This document shows, in pieces, positions 19,654 through 30,045 of a stretch of DNA of 30,708 nucleotides. The stretch covers positions 1 through 30,708 of the forward strand of contig JALQPE010001797.1 of NCBI GenBank assembly GCA_030407315.1, written 5' to 3'. The translations under genes were made by a program, and so were the position numbers. How positions within the stretch are numbered: the stretch's first letter is position 1; each line of letters opens with the position of its first letter. The notes under the pieces were generated by a model. It worked only from the letters and a program-made list of their open reading frames with translations, did not search any database and was not told where the DNA came from. Source of the stretch: Asparagopsis taxiformis. Taxonomy: Eukaryota > Rhodophyta > Florideophyceae > Bonnemaisoniales > Bonnemaisoniaceae.

Positions 19654-20311
19654 TGTAGTATACGTGGCAATTCCGAAATTGCAAATATTTACGTTTTTCC
19701 CGGGAATTCGAATCTCGGCGGACACGACCGGCGACAGCAATGCACGAACATTGCTGGCGCATGCGCGCGCGCAACCGGCACACGTGTGCAACGAACGTAC
19801 TGGCAACGGCCAACGGACCAACGGGTCCCTACGTGTGACCCACAAGGTCCTTTCCCATTCGGGGACGTTACGAACAGTGTTTACACTGTAAAGCGATGCC
19901 ATCGTGGCCATATAGGTATTGGCATCGTGCCGGGAGGGAAAGGGGACAAGACAACGATCGAGCAACGGCTCTAGTCTACGACTGACTTCTACGTTTACGT
20001 TTACGTTTTGCCTAACGAGGCTTCGTCTCCGTCGAGCTGCGTACTCCCTACCCATCGCCGCACGTAAGGCTGATTGCGTGTAGTGCCTCCGGGCTTGGTC
20101 GAGAGCGCCTCCGGTGACGTACCACCTCGTGTGCTAACGTAATCCTCGCGTGGATTGTTGCGTCGTGACGCTCGTGTCTACTCGCTAACCACTCTACCTT
20201 CCTACCTAACAATACAGTCAAAACACCAGTGGGTGGACTGCTCGTTTCGTTTCGTTAAGGACAGCGTGTCCGTGGCTCGTACCAGCTATCTAGAACTAAC
20301 GTTGTTCCACA
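19654..20311 (+). repeat. 5' LTR of gypsy
   Basis: It starts TGTAGTATACG and ends GTTCCACA (TGT...ACA). It contains an inverted repeat GCAATT-AATTGC close to the start and three tandem TTTACG-like units near 19987-20006. Open frames on both strands of the LTR are present identically in the 3' LTR, have no motif and are treated as chance. Confidence 0.96.
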
Positions 20312-20312
20312 C

Positions 20313-20325
20313 TGGTCTCTCGACC
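20313..20325 (+). promoter_or_regulatory. Candidate primer-binding site of gypsy
   Basis: TGGTCTCTCGACC starts one base after the LTR. A tRNA ending GGTCGAGAGACCA would pair with it, including the 3' CCA. I cannot name the tRNA. Confidence 0.55.
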
Positions 20326-20410
20326 TAGAAGTTGCTACGAGCATAACGACAACCAACGAGGTTGAGCTCTTTTACGTTAACGAAAAGCTACGTGCTACAG
20401 ACGACGGTCT

Positions 20411-22580
20411 ATGAATTACGCTGTGTCGAATTCCAGCGCGTCGCCCAGGCAACCGTTGCCAACGTCAGCGGACGCCGAAGCCGACGTGGCCTTGTCAGCA
20501 GAAGCGATCTTCGCGACTGATCGATCTATCCCGCCGGATATCGAGGCGATCGGCCAGCTACCACGTACGGTAAGCCCGTTTGAGTCCGTGAGCATGGACC
20601 CCGCAACGCGCGGTCAGCTCAACGAAGGGAACGTGACTCCCACGGCACTACGCGTAGTGTACGAAGACCTTCGAGGTCACATCGAAAGGGCGAGCGACGC
20701 GGGCCGTCGACGAAGCCGTAAGGCAGAGACTCGGAGTCTCGGAGCGCGAAGCTCGTGCGTTACGTGAACGCTCAGCGACCCTCGAACGGGAAAACGAAGA
20801 TTTACGAAACCGCCTCTCCGCCGTGGAGGGAAGACTCGACTCGTTTGTCGTAGTATTCAACGAAATCGTCGCCGGACGTTCCGCTCCGCCGAGCGGAAGC
20901 GATCCGAATTACGAAGAAGGCTCGCGCGCCTATAACTCGCAATCCTCCCCGGCCGTTCCGGGAGGATACCCACCAACACCCGGTCCGACGACCCCGACAA
21001 CGTACGGAAGGGGGGCGACTGTGCAACGAGCCATCGCCAACCCCAACGAGACGCCACGAAGGCAATTACGTTTTAACGATACGCCAGACCACGCGCGGTC
21101 GGCGGACGCAGCACGAGCTGCGCAATTCGATACGAGAGCTCCCCCGCCACGTGAGACGTACATTCCGTGGCTGGGTACGTTCGGCACGACGGACACGCGA
21201 GTCCACGAAAACGAACGTGCCGACGCGGTACGCTTACCAGGGAACGCCCTCGGACCCGTTTGCCACGCGTTGGCAGAGCACACGACAATGCTCGACGCAT
21301 TTGCGAACGTGGTGTCGTACCGCATGTACCGACTTAACGATGTACGTGAACATCTCTACGTGAACGAGAGTCAAAGCGTACATAAGCTCAAACGTGAGCT
21401 GGAGGGACTTTTCCCTACGTTAAAGCCGTTCTCCGGCCGGAATCCGATTACGTTACTCGGATTCCTCGCCCAAATACGTGATGGGTTCAGCACACTCGGA
21501 GTGTGCGAGGGAGTGGCAGTACGTGCGCTGCACTTCTTCCTCGAAGGGGACGCCCGACGGTTCTACGATTCCCAGTGTACGACTGGTGTGATCACGACTG
21601 ATCCGACGAAGAGGTTCTCGTGGCCTCACGTAATCAACGCGTTGATCAAACGATACCTGCAAGACGACGTGCTGCAGGAGGCCTACGAAAAGGTCACGAT
21701 GATCACGCAGAGTCCTAACGAGGACGAGAATCAGTACGCTGATAGACTCGACACCGCCACGCGGGCGTGTAACTACGTGTTTACGGATCGACTCCTCGTT
21801 CACCACTACGTACGTGGGTTTGCTGCCCTCGACGCGGGCAGCCGTGACGGAACGACTCCGGTCACTCCCCGAACGAGAGAGGAACGACCTCACCGTTGTG
21901 AGACGATTGGCGACGGCCGAAGGAACGACCTTCCGTGCACGTACGGCAGCTGTCGCGTCAGCCGCGAAACCGAAAGTGCGGTTTCCGGTGAAGCCTACGT
22001 TGGCTATTTCCGACCACGAGTCGAGGAAGTTCGCGGACTACGATGAGTCCGCGTACTTACGTAATGAACGGGCTAGCGAGCCCAGTTACCACGATGGTAA
22101 CCCGAACATCCCCGCGAGGGACGACGACGACGTGTCGCTCGCTGCGGTCACGTTGCCGAGAATTTGGAGGCGATCCTCTTCACGAACGGGCCGCCGCCCA
22201 ACGATACGAAAACGGCAAACGAAAAGCCGGACGAGCTCGAAGCTCGATTGAACCGTCCATGCGAGGACGTGCCGAAGCTCACGAGCGAGCAGACGCAATT
22301 GGCGCACTCCGTAATCCCGAATGATTACTGGACGCTGTCGTGTTGGTCATGCCGCGAAGATGGCCACTCGACGTTTACGTGTCCGCGTCTGACGCCAGAT
22401 CAACGGATCTTTTTCGCGTACAAGTACTACCTCTTCCACGTGAAGAGCAACCCACGTCAGGCTGAGTACTTCCGCCAACGAATGGCCAAACGTAACCAGG
22501 AACGACCTGGTGAGCGAGGGAACGTGACCCCCGCGGAGGTACGGCACGCCGCCTACGATACTCCGAAACCCCAATCGTGA
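20411..22580 (+). pseudogene. gag: Gypsy Gag: coiled coil, capsid and zinc knuckle; frame-broken
   Basis: The start is the ATG at 20411, the first in the leader with a long following frame. The signal moves frame at GGG (20701-20703) into a clear coiled coil (EREARALRERSATLEREN, about 20740-20850). The capsid block lies around 21360-21800: LKPFSGRNPITLLGFLAQIR, RALHFFLEGDARRFY, NEDENQYADRLDTATRACN. It shifts again at TTT (21819-21821) and at CC (22156-22157). A canonical CX2CX4HX4C knuckle, CWSCREDGHSTFTC, is at 22341-22382. The stop is TGA at 22578-22580, giving about 720 residues overall. The protein would build the particle and bind RNA. All three breaks are one-base events in short runs, and the sequence between them is clean. 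Confidence 0.87.
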
Positions 22581-23682
22581 CGGGGGAAGGCCCTTCGACA
22601 GGCGCCGCGGCGACTTTTCGTAATGACCGACGTGACCCCCGCCCGTGGGCGAACGAACGAAATGGCCAGCGTAATGGCCGCAGCGGAGTCTACGTGACGA
22701 CCTCCGCTGACGAAACACCACTCGAGGGGGAAACGAGTCACGATGACGAACGAGCTTCGTGGGCTCACGACGACGACGTGTCGAACGGCCCCGCCGGAAA
22801 CGACCAGGCGATGTAGGTCACGAGCCACCCACATCGCCTGAACCCTTACGTGAAAGGGGGACGACCGACGTCGATGATTGGTCCTCCGCAGGCTCACCGA
22901 TGAACGAGAGTTACGTAAAGCTCACGGCCGCGAAGGCCAACTCGAGTCACATGACACCCGACGTGGGGGAAGAAACGAAGTCCGACGGGACGAACGAACC
23001 TCACACGAAGAGGAAGCCTCGCAGACGAGCGAGACGCGCTACCCGGAAGCACGACGCTTCCGAGCGCGAGAAAGCCAAGCACGCGGCTTATACGAAGCGT
23101 GTCGACGCAAAAGAAGCCATACGGGCTCACACGGTGAAGCGACGAACCGCTAGCGAAGACGTAGACCGCGCGCCGGTCAGGACCGAACCGTTGGTCCTCG
23201 ACGGGCATACGTGCCTACTTGCGTCGAAGCATTATATCGTGTCCGGAACGATCGGACTAGACCTCAACGTGATGAGGGCGATTACCATCGCGATGGATAC
23301 GTGCAGCGGCTACAACTTGATACGAACAAGTTTACTACCCTACGACTGGGTCGACCGCTGTCTACGTGACGAAGAGCTACCGAAGCTCGGAGACGCCAAC
23401 GGGCGACGTTTGCCTATCGAAGGCGCCATCCTGCTTCGTGTCAGGTTGGGGAACTCGCTGTTCCGCGTAAAATTCTTCGTAGCCAACACGCTGGCTGTCC
23501 CCGTTATAATGGGCACGTCGTTCATGTCGAAGCATGTCGATGCTATACGCTGTCGAGCGCAGACAATCGACCTCCATCGGGGGGATACGATACCCATTAT
23601 CGCGGAGGGCGATACGACGACTCCGTACGAGGAGGGGAAGAGACGAATCCAAACGTGGAACCCCGAAACGCCGCGAGCGTAA
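22577..23682 (+). pseudogene. Gypsy pol N-terminal linker and aspartic protease
   Basis: The pol frame overlaps the gag stop in the -1 direction, so a -1 gag-pol frameshift is possible, although I see no classical slippery heptamer. A charged Arg/Lys/Glu-rich linker runs to about 23200, with a frame change near 22816. The protease follows: AMDTCSGYNLIRTSLLP (catalytic Asp at 23296-23298), VKFFVANTLAVPVIMGTSFM as the flap and ILG-type region, then IDLHRGDTIPII. The active site is D-T-C-S-G, one residue longer than the usual D-S/T-G. The frame ends at 23680-23682. It would cleave Gag-Pol. Whether DTCSG is functional is unknown. Confidence 0.78.
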
Positions 23683-23689
23683 CGCGGCC

Positions 23690-24090
23690 TCGAATCGGCC
23701 GAGCCGAACGTTCTCGGTTCGCCTGACGAAGTACCGCGACATGCAGCGGACCGTGTCGCACGGACCGTCACGTGACGACGGATGCGACCGGACTCGTGTT
23801 CCTCGAACCGAAAGCGTCGGTGCAATTCCGGCATGGGCTGCGCATAGCCAACGGAGTGGTCGACGTAGGACCGAGAGAGACGTTCTCTATTATCGTGTCG
23901 AACTTCACGAAGAAGGACCGCGAATGCCGAAAGGCGCGACGATTGCGTACGCGGTACGCTCCCCGTTGGGAATCGTCCCACTCAAGCGTGAGGGCGGCGA
24001 AGCCCTCGCGAAGGTTTTGAACCTACCGCTAGTCGACGCGACGACGCGGACAATACGAACGGGTTGGGCGACGAAACGCCAGACCCGTTG
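23690..24090 (+). pseudogene. Gypsy pol spacer between protease and RT
   Basis: Coding signal is carried in successive frames: SVRLTKYRDMQRTVSHGPS, then VTTDATGLVFLEPKASVQF and ETFSIIVSNFTKKDRE, then MPKGATIAYAVRSPLGIVPL. This matches the beta-rich domain that links protease and RT in many gypsy polyproteins. The shift at 23923-23924 (AA pair) is explained by one missing base. No catalytic role is known. Confidence 0.72.
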
Positions 24091-25075
24091 GTCAACGAAA
24101 AGGGGAACGACCCCGCCACGGATTGGCAGTCGACAATCGATTTGTCGCACCTCGACGACGAGGATTTACGAAAGCGCATCAACGAGATGCTAGCTACACA
24201 TTCGTCAATGTGGACGAGCGGACGCCTCGGCGAAATCAATGCTACGGAGCATCGAATCGAACTCGAACCGGGCACGCGGCCCATACGTTCAATGCCCTAT
24301 CGTCAGGGTCCGGCTCTACGTACGATAGCCGAGGAGCAGATCACGAAGATGCTCAACGAAGGGGTTATCGAACCCGCGTCCAGCGAATGGGCGTCACCAA
24401 TCGTGTTGGTGCCGAAGAAGGACGGATCCTTACGTTTCTGTGTCGACTACAGGCGTTTGAACGCGAAAACGATCGCTGATTCGTACCCGCTTCCTCGTAT
24501 GGAAGACTGCCTCGATTCGTTGGGCGACGCCGCCATCTTCACGACACTCGATTGTAACGCCGGTTACTGGCAAGTGCCCGTCTCCGCCGAGGACCGTGAT
24601 AAGACAACGTTTACGTCTTTCATGGGAACGTATCGCTACGTGCGAATGCCATTCGGGCTACGAAATGCCCCCGCTACGTTTCAGCGGACGTTGGACATCA
24701 TCCTCTCCGGAGTACGTTGGCAATCGTGCCTGGTCTACTTAGACGACGTAATCGTCTTTTCGAAAGACCTCGAGTCTCACCTGGGTCACGTTGACCAGGT
24801 GCTTTCCCTGCTACGCGCAGCGGGAGTAACGTTAAAGCTCACGAAGTGCTCGTTCTTTCAACCACGAGTTGACTACCTGGGGCACGTGATTACCCCAGGG
24901 AAGCTGCACGTCGCAGCACGGAACAAGGAAGCCTTTCGTACGGCTACGTTCCCACGCGACAAGACGCAATGTCGATCGTTTTTGGGCGCGGCCAACGTTT
25001 ACCGCCGTTTCGTAAAGGCGTATGCCGAGATCGCTCGGCCACTCAACACGATGTTGAAGAAGGACGCTCCCCCGA
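24064..25075 (+). CDS. Gypsy reverse transcriptase
   Basis: This is an unbroken frame of about 335 codons. It has the usual gypsy RT motifs in order: IEPASSEWASPIVLVPKKDG, RFCVDYRRLNAKT, SYPLPRMEDCLDSLG, FTTLDCNAGYWQVPV, FGLRNAPATFQRTLD, the catalytic YLDDVIVFS (24736-24747) and LTKCSFFQPRVDYLGHVI. It ends with SFLGAANVYRRFV and RPLNTMLKKD. The preceding DLSHLDDEDLRKRINEML is the customary N-terminal spacer. The frame leaves the coding register at a C5 run (25069-25073) and goes on without homology to 25245. Intact catalytic residues suggest a recently active enzyme. Confidence 0.95.
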
Positions 25076-25560
25076 TTGGACGAACCAACGGACGCGCAAA
25101 CGAATGCGTTCGAAACGTTGAAGACAATACTGGTGTCGCCACCAGTATTGCACCTTCCGAAGGCGGGACGTCCGTTCATGATCGATACCGACGCGTCGGC
25201 GTATCAGCTGGGAGCTACGTTGCTCCAGCAGCAGAACGAAGATAAGCCCAACGAATGGGTGCCGATTGGGTACTGGTCGAAGACCCTCAACGAAACCGAA
25301 CGCGGTTACTCGGCAACGGAGCGCGAGTGTACTCCGTCGTCTGGGCGATAACGTCGCTCCGACCCTACGTAGAGGGTCAGCGATTTACCGTACGTACGGA
25401 TCACGAAGCCTTACGTTGGCTGATGACGTTGACGGACGCGTCCGGACGACTACTACGATGGAGGCTACGCGTTGCCGAATTCGATTTCGAAGTTACGTAC
25501 AGGCCTGGGCGCGTGCACCAGGTACCTGACGCTTTATCACGTGTGATATCTACGTATGAC
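25076..25560 (+). pseudogene. Gypsy RNase H, split over two frames
   Basis: The first part reads TNAFETLKTILVSPPVLHLP, then FMIDTDASAYQLGATLLQQ (first catalytic Asp) and WVPIGYWSKTLNETERGYSATEREC (catalytic Glu). At 25330 the signal shifts by one base at a T, giving SVVWAITSLRPYVEGQ, then TVRTDHEALRWL (Asp) and YRPGRVHQVPDALSR (last catalytic Asp). This is a complete RNase H of the RVT/RNase_H-like type used by gypsy elements to remove RNA from the hybrid. The break is in the middle of the domain, and all active-site residues are present across the two frames. Confidence 0.9.
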
Positions 25561-27130
25561 GACGGTCGACCCGTCGACGATGACGTACCATCGTACGGGG
25601 ACGCGGTCCTCGTGACGACTCGCAGTCGGCGACAACCCACACGAAATGGGCAAGGACGAACGACGTCCGTACGTAAAAAGGCAACGAATGCCAGGGGTCA
25701 CGACGACCCGTCGAACGAGACTCGTGATGAACGAACATCAGCCACGACGGCTGGCCACGATGGCCTCGAGTTCAACCGCGACGCGACGCTCGATGACGTT
25801 CTCGACGAGGAACCGGATTTCCTCGACGAACAGCGCGCTGCCGAAGACGATTCGGCACGCGTGCCACCAGCTGACGTTCAGCTTCCCATTACGAGGGACG
25901 AGCTTATCGAAGCTCAACGCGAGGACGCGTTCTGTCAAACGATACTGACACGACAGTCCGAGACGCAGGACGCTGCATTCTTCGAAGGCCACGATGGCCT
26001 ACTCCGACGCCGGAACCCTCACGATGAGGAACGTACACAAATCGTTGTGCCGGCTTCGTTACGGCCGCGGCTGCTGGAGTTAACGCACCACCACGTCCTC
26101 GCTGGACATCCCGGGCAAACGCGTATGTACTATACCCTACGGAGGACGTACTACTGGCCCGCGATGGCCGCCGACATCCACGCAACGGTACGAAACTGCG
26201 TTGGATGTGCGAAGAACCGCGTGAAGCTTCGCAAACGGACGAACCCGTTACGTTTATTTCCGGCTACGGAGCCGCTGCGAGACCTATGTATCGACATACT
26301 AGGTCCGCTTACGAAGACCACGCGTGGTAACCGATTTATCCTCGTGATAACGGACCGCTTCACGAAGCTGACTAGAGTCGTACCTCTACGAAATATCGAT
26401 TCCGCCAACGTGGCGAGCGCGTTCGTCAACGCGTGGGTCTTCTCGTATGGACCCCCACGGACGCTCATAAGCGATAACGGAAAGCAGTTCGCTGCTAAGT
26501 TTTTCCAGCGCGTCTGCAACGAAATCGGCGTGACGAACGTCTTTACGTCGACGTACCACCCCCAAACGAACGGGCAGGTGGAGCGCTACAACAGGACGAT
26601 CCTGGCGATGCTGCGCAATTACGTGAACGAAAACCAGAACGACTGGGATCGATACGCATCGGCGTTAACGTTTGCGTACAACACGCATGTGCATTCGAGC
26701 ACGGGCACGACGCCCTTCGATTTGATTCTCACGAATCCACCGCCACCGTTGGCGCTACACACGTCGGTAACGAACCGCGAACTACCCGACGGGGGAGGGC
26801 GAGCCACTTACGTTCGTGAGCTCGCCACAACGATGGATAACGCGTATCGAACGCTGAAGGCCGCGCAGGCACGTTATAAACGAAATTTCGACAAACGAGT
26901 CCGTGTCTCGAATCGAAACATCCGCGCGGGAGAATACGTATTCATCGACCCGACGGACGGGACCACGAAGGGCACGAAGCTCGGCAACCACGCGTTGGGA
27001 CCGTTCCGCGTACTACGTAACGACGTACGAACGTTCGTCATCCAACGAGGAGACGTAGTTGAACGTGTCAACTCGGACCGCGTTGCGTACGCGCCAACGC
27101 CGGCGAACGCGCCCCCGCCGGAGCCATACG
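25561..27130 (+). CDS. Gypsy integrase with GPY/F-like module
   Basis: One frame from 25255 to 27339 encodes the RNase H tail, a charged acidic linker (to about 26010), integrase and the chromodomain. The HHCC zinc region has His around 26085-26110 and CVGCAKN with Cys codons at 26197 and 26206. The catalytic triad is Asp 26293-26295 (CIDILGP), Asp 26473-26475 (LISDNGKQF) and Glu 26581-26583 (NGQVERYNR), giving exactly D-35-E. The C-terminal GPY/F-like module (LGPFRVLRNDVRTFVI) is near 26995. It joins element cDNA to host DNA. No residue appears missing and the frame is uninterrupted. Confidence 0.95.
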
Positions 27131-27159
27131 ATGCCACCGAGGCAGACCTCGACAAGAAC

Positions 27160-27339
27160 CGCGACGGTCCGGCGTATGTAGTAGACGACCTACTCAACCA
27201 CCGCGTGAACGAGGACGGAACGTTAGACTTCCTCGTGAAGTGGGTCGGGTATCGTAACCCTACGTGGGAGCCCCGCCGGAACGTATCTGAAGAGAGCGTC
27301 TCTCGATACTTCGCACGCGTGCGACGAGCAACAACGTGA
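27160..27339 (+). CDS. Chromodomain at the integrase C-terminus
   Basis: The last 60 residues of the pol frame contain YVVDDLLNHRVNEDG, LDFLVKWVGYRNPTWEP and VSEESVSRYFARV. This has the beta-beta-beta-helix pattern of a chromodomain, with the aromatic residues (initial Tyr, Trp of VKW, Tyr of GY) at the methyl-lysine cage positions. In chromovirus integrases this domain is thought to direct insertion toward marked chromatin. It shares one frame with integrase and ends at TGA (27337-27339). The insertion into an older transposon agrees with a heterochromatin preference but does not prove it. Confidence 0.9.
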   Translation, partial: RDGPAYVVDDLLNHRVNEDGTLDFLVKWVGYRNPTWEPRRNVSEESVSRYFARVRRATT

Positions 27340-28783
27340 AAGGCCACGACGGCCCCCGAAAACGCACACGAGCGTCGGGTTAAGCGCACGCGTGCGCGAC
27401 GTTGCACGATGCAACAAACGAAGGCGACGAGCCGCACGAACGAGAAGCGAAGGCACAACGAGTGGCCGGGACGTCCACCCTTGCGTTGGGGGGGCGCGAT
27501 GCGTGCTAGAGCCGTCGCTCTTTTCGTTTTCGACACCATACGTTGGTGGAGGCACGAGCGCCAACGAAAGATTGGACGACGAGTCCACGCGCGGACGATT
27601 CACACGATGTGAAGAGCCACGACTGGCTCGACAGTGTTGACCGCCCCACGGGCAAAGGTGACGACACCACGGGCCACGGACGGACAACACGTCAGATTTT
27701 TCGCGCGAAAAATTATACTTGGGCCAGCGGGCCATGGACGCACGGTACGAAAAATCGGGCCGATTACAGTGCGCTAATCCGGCCAAATCTCGGGACACGC
27801 GTGCCCCGAAAATTTCGTAATTTTGGCACGTCACGTGAGCCATCGTACGTCCCCGTGGACAGCCGCTGACAACGAGTCGCATCGACCAACGAGGTCAACG
27901 CCAAACAGCTCGCGAGCTAACGGCAACGTGACGCCGGAAGGCGGAGAAACGACGTAGGACGGACGCGTCCCCAACGAAGATGGCAACGGCCTCATTACGA
28001 AACTTCCCGCACGAAGCGGAACGAAGCTATACGTTAGCCGACGAATTAGACCAACGGGTCTCAGCGCACGAAGCGCGCGAGTAAAGCGTGCGAACGACGA
28101 GCCAACGAGGCCGCGACGACGGACGGCGAACCGAATCGCCATCGTGAGGCACGACGCCGAACACGGTAGCCACGTACGGCAACCACGGAACGACACAACG
28201 GTGTCCTGCCACGCGGGCATAGCGAATGACGCGCGAAAGCGAAAAGCCCGCCGGCTAGTCGAGACGCACGAGCAAACCCGAAAGGGGTTGACCACGTACG
28301 GTCACGAAGGCTAAGACGCGCACGTCCGCATCGCAAAACGAGAAGCTAACGAGCTTAGACCCCGTTCGAATTCGAAGGCGCGCGCGGCACCGGCCACGTC
28401 CAGATAGCGTATACGCGTCGCGACTCGCTAACGATAACGACGCACGCAACGGGCCGAACGTACGAAACGAAATACGAATACGCAACGGCGTACAAGCTGG
28501 TAGCCAACGTAAACGGCACAGCTGAAGGCAACGTCTGCCGACGAACCTGGCTCACGTAACAGCCTCAAACGCCCGCGGGCGTGCGAAACGACTTCGTCAA
28601 TCGCGTCCCCGTCGGGTTCGCAAGTCGAATAAACGAAATTACGCAACGGCGTAGAGGGCGAGCATTACGTATGCCCAGGTGCACGTCGCACCACATAACG
28701 GATGAGCTAACGAAACGCTCCTCGGACGCCGCGGCGAACGACGCCACCACGCGAAGCGGACTAGCGCAACGGTTGCGCCACCG

Positions 28784-29473
28784 GCTAACGTGAAGCCGCG
28801 GGAACGTAAAGCGCGACGGCGCTAACGGTGTTAACGGCTATACGAAAAGCCAAGCCCGCCGGCAAAGACGTTGTGAACGGAACTGCGACGCACCACGACG
28901 CACCGCCGCGTACACGCAACGGCGTGAAACGTCAAGCCAACTCACGCGCGAGTCGGCCTGACGTTTGGCGAATTTTCCGTCCAGCTCATCGGAGCAAATT
29001 AAATTGGCACCGACGTGCTACGTGCCAAGAGCTCGAATGCTCAACGGAATTCGACACCCGACGGGTTATCCGCACGAGGAACGACGGCGGAAACGAATTC
29101 CGAGATAGTTACAAAATGATAACGCCACTGGCCAACGTGAAGCCGCGGGAACGTGAAGCGCGACGGCGCTAATGACGTCAATGGCTATACGAAAAGCCAA
29201 GCCCGCCGGCCACCACGTCGTCACGAAACCGCAACGTACTGCGACGAATTGCTGCGTACACGCCACGGCGTAGAACGTCAAACCGACTCACGTGCGAGTC
29301 GGTCTGACGTTCGATGAATTTTCACCTAGCTCATCGGAGCAAATTAAAATTAGCACCGACGTGCTACGCGCTAAGAGCTCGAATGCTCAACGAATTCGAC
29401 ACCCGACGGGGTTTCGACGAGAAACGACGGCGGAAACGATTTCGAGTTAGTTACTAAATGATACGCACGCCAA
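28784..29473 (+). repeat. Two tandem units of about 347 bp in the gypsy 3' region
   Basis: Unit 1 runs from 28784 to 29130 and unit 2 from 29131 to about 29473. Both begin with AACGTGAAGCCGCGGGAACGT and contain the same order of blocks: GGCTATACGAAAAGCCAAGC, a CGTACACGC block, the GAGTCGG/CTGACGTT block, GCTCATCGGAGCAAATTAAA, and AGAGCTCGAATGCTCAACG. They differ by scattered substitutions and small indels, so the duplication is older than the last insertion. Confidence 0.88.
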
Positions 29474-29657
29474 CGGGCTCTACGGTCGAGGTTAACGTAC
29501 CACTCGCAGTGAAAAGCCGCCGCTACGCGCCGCCGCTTTGCCGAATAATCGCGTGTGTACGAACCTGCCAACGGGCACGCGCCGCCGCGAACTCGAAGCA
29601 CGGGCTACGTAAGCCTTACGACACCCGACGGGGTAGACGCCACAACAAAAAAATTGT

Positions 29658-29686
29658 GGGGAGGGGCTTAACGCTAACCCCTCCCC
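29658..29686 (+). other. Perfect 9-bp GC hairpin with purine arm
   Basis: GGGGAGGGG, an 11-base loop and CCCCTCCCC form a strong stem. It lies about 360 bp upstream of the 3' LTR, just after an A7 tract. The purine arm could serve as an extra polypurine tract and the RNA hairpin could be a structure signal. Both ideas are inference. Confidence 0.7.
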
Positions 29687-30030
29687 CGCTGCAGACGACC
29701 TGCCAACACGTATTACGAAGCTCAACGGAGCCATGCGATTACGCAAAGAAACAAACGAAGTTTACGAAGCAGCTCGATGCTAAAAGCCTACGAGGCCTAC
29801 GACTAACCACGGAACGACGACGCCAACGGGCGGGCCGCGATGATTACGAAAGAGCCGGAGCGCACGCGCGCGCTCCGGCGCCGTGGCGATTCGATCAGCC
29901 AACCGGGCCGCGTACGTTTAAACGAGATTTTTCGGGACAACTGCCACGTCCGCAGTTGTACCCGAAAAGGCGCCACGGCCCCGTGTCTCAGGCGCGTCCT
30001 GAAGGGCCTCGCGTGGCCGGGACGTCCACG

Positions 30031-30042
30031 TGTGGGGTGGGG
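30031..30042 (+). promoter_or_regulatory. 3' polypurine tract of gypsy
   Basis: TGTGGGGTGGGG lies three bases before the 3' LTR start. G-rich purine sequence in this position is the expected plus-strand primer site. It contains one internal T. Confidence 0.6.
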
Positions 30043-30045
30043 CTG

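Larger units (their letters stand above)
27340..30045 (+). other. Long 3' non-coding region of gypsy
   Basis: This 2.7 kb between pol and the 3' LTR holds no protein motif. Open frames on both strands (up to 219 codons at 27223-27882, minus) overlap each other and follow from base composition, since ACG/CGT-rich sequence has few stops. It contains a 347-bp tandem duplication (28784-29473), a perfect hairpin (29658-29686) and a 17-bp repeat of the end of the region (27462-27478 and 30013-30029). Most gypsy elements have far less sequence here. It may carry RNA packaging signals, captured sequence or a lost gene such as an env-like or antisense frame, but I see no membrane segments. Confidence 0.7.

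Noticed and set aside
19471..20055. A 194-codon minus-strand frame across the gypsy LTR
   Set aside because: Its C-terminal half is copia 3 integrase and its N-terminal half is gypsy LTR; the fusion is created by the insertion.
20701..25330. Programmed ribosomal frameshifting at every break
   Set aside because: There are too many sites, in both directions, with no common slippery motif and in unrelated elements; indel errors or decay are simpler. The gag-pol junction near 22577 alone remains possible.
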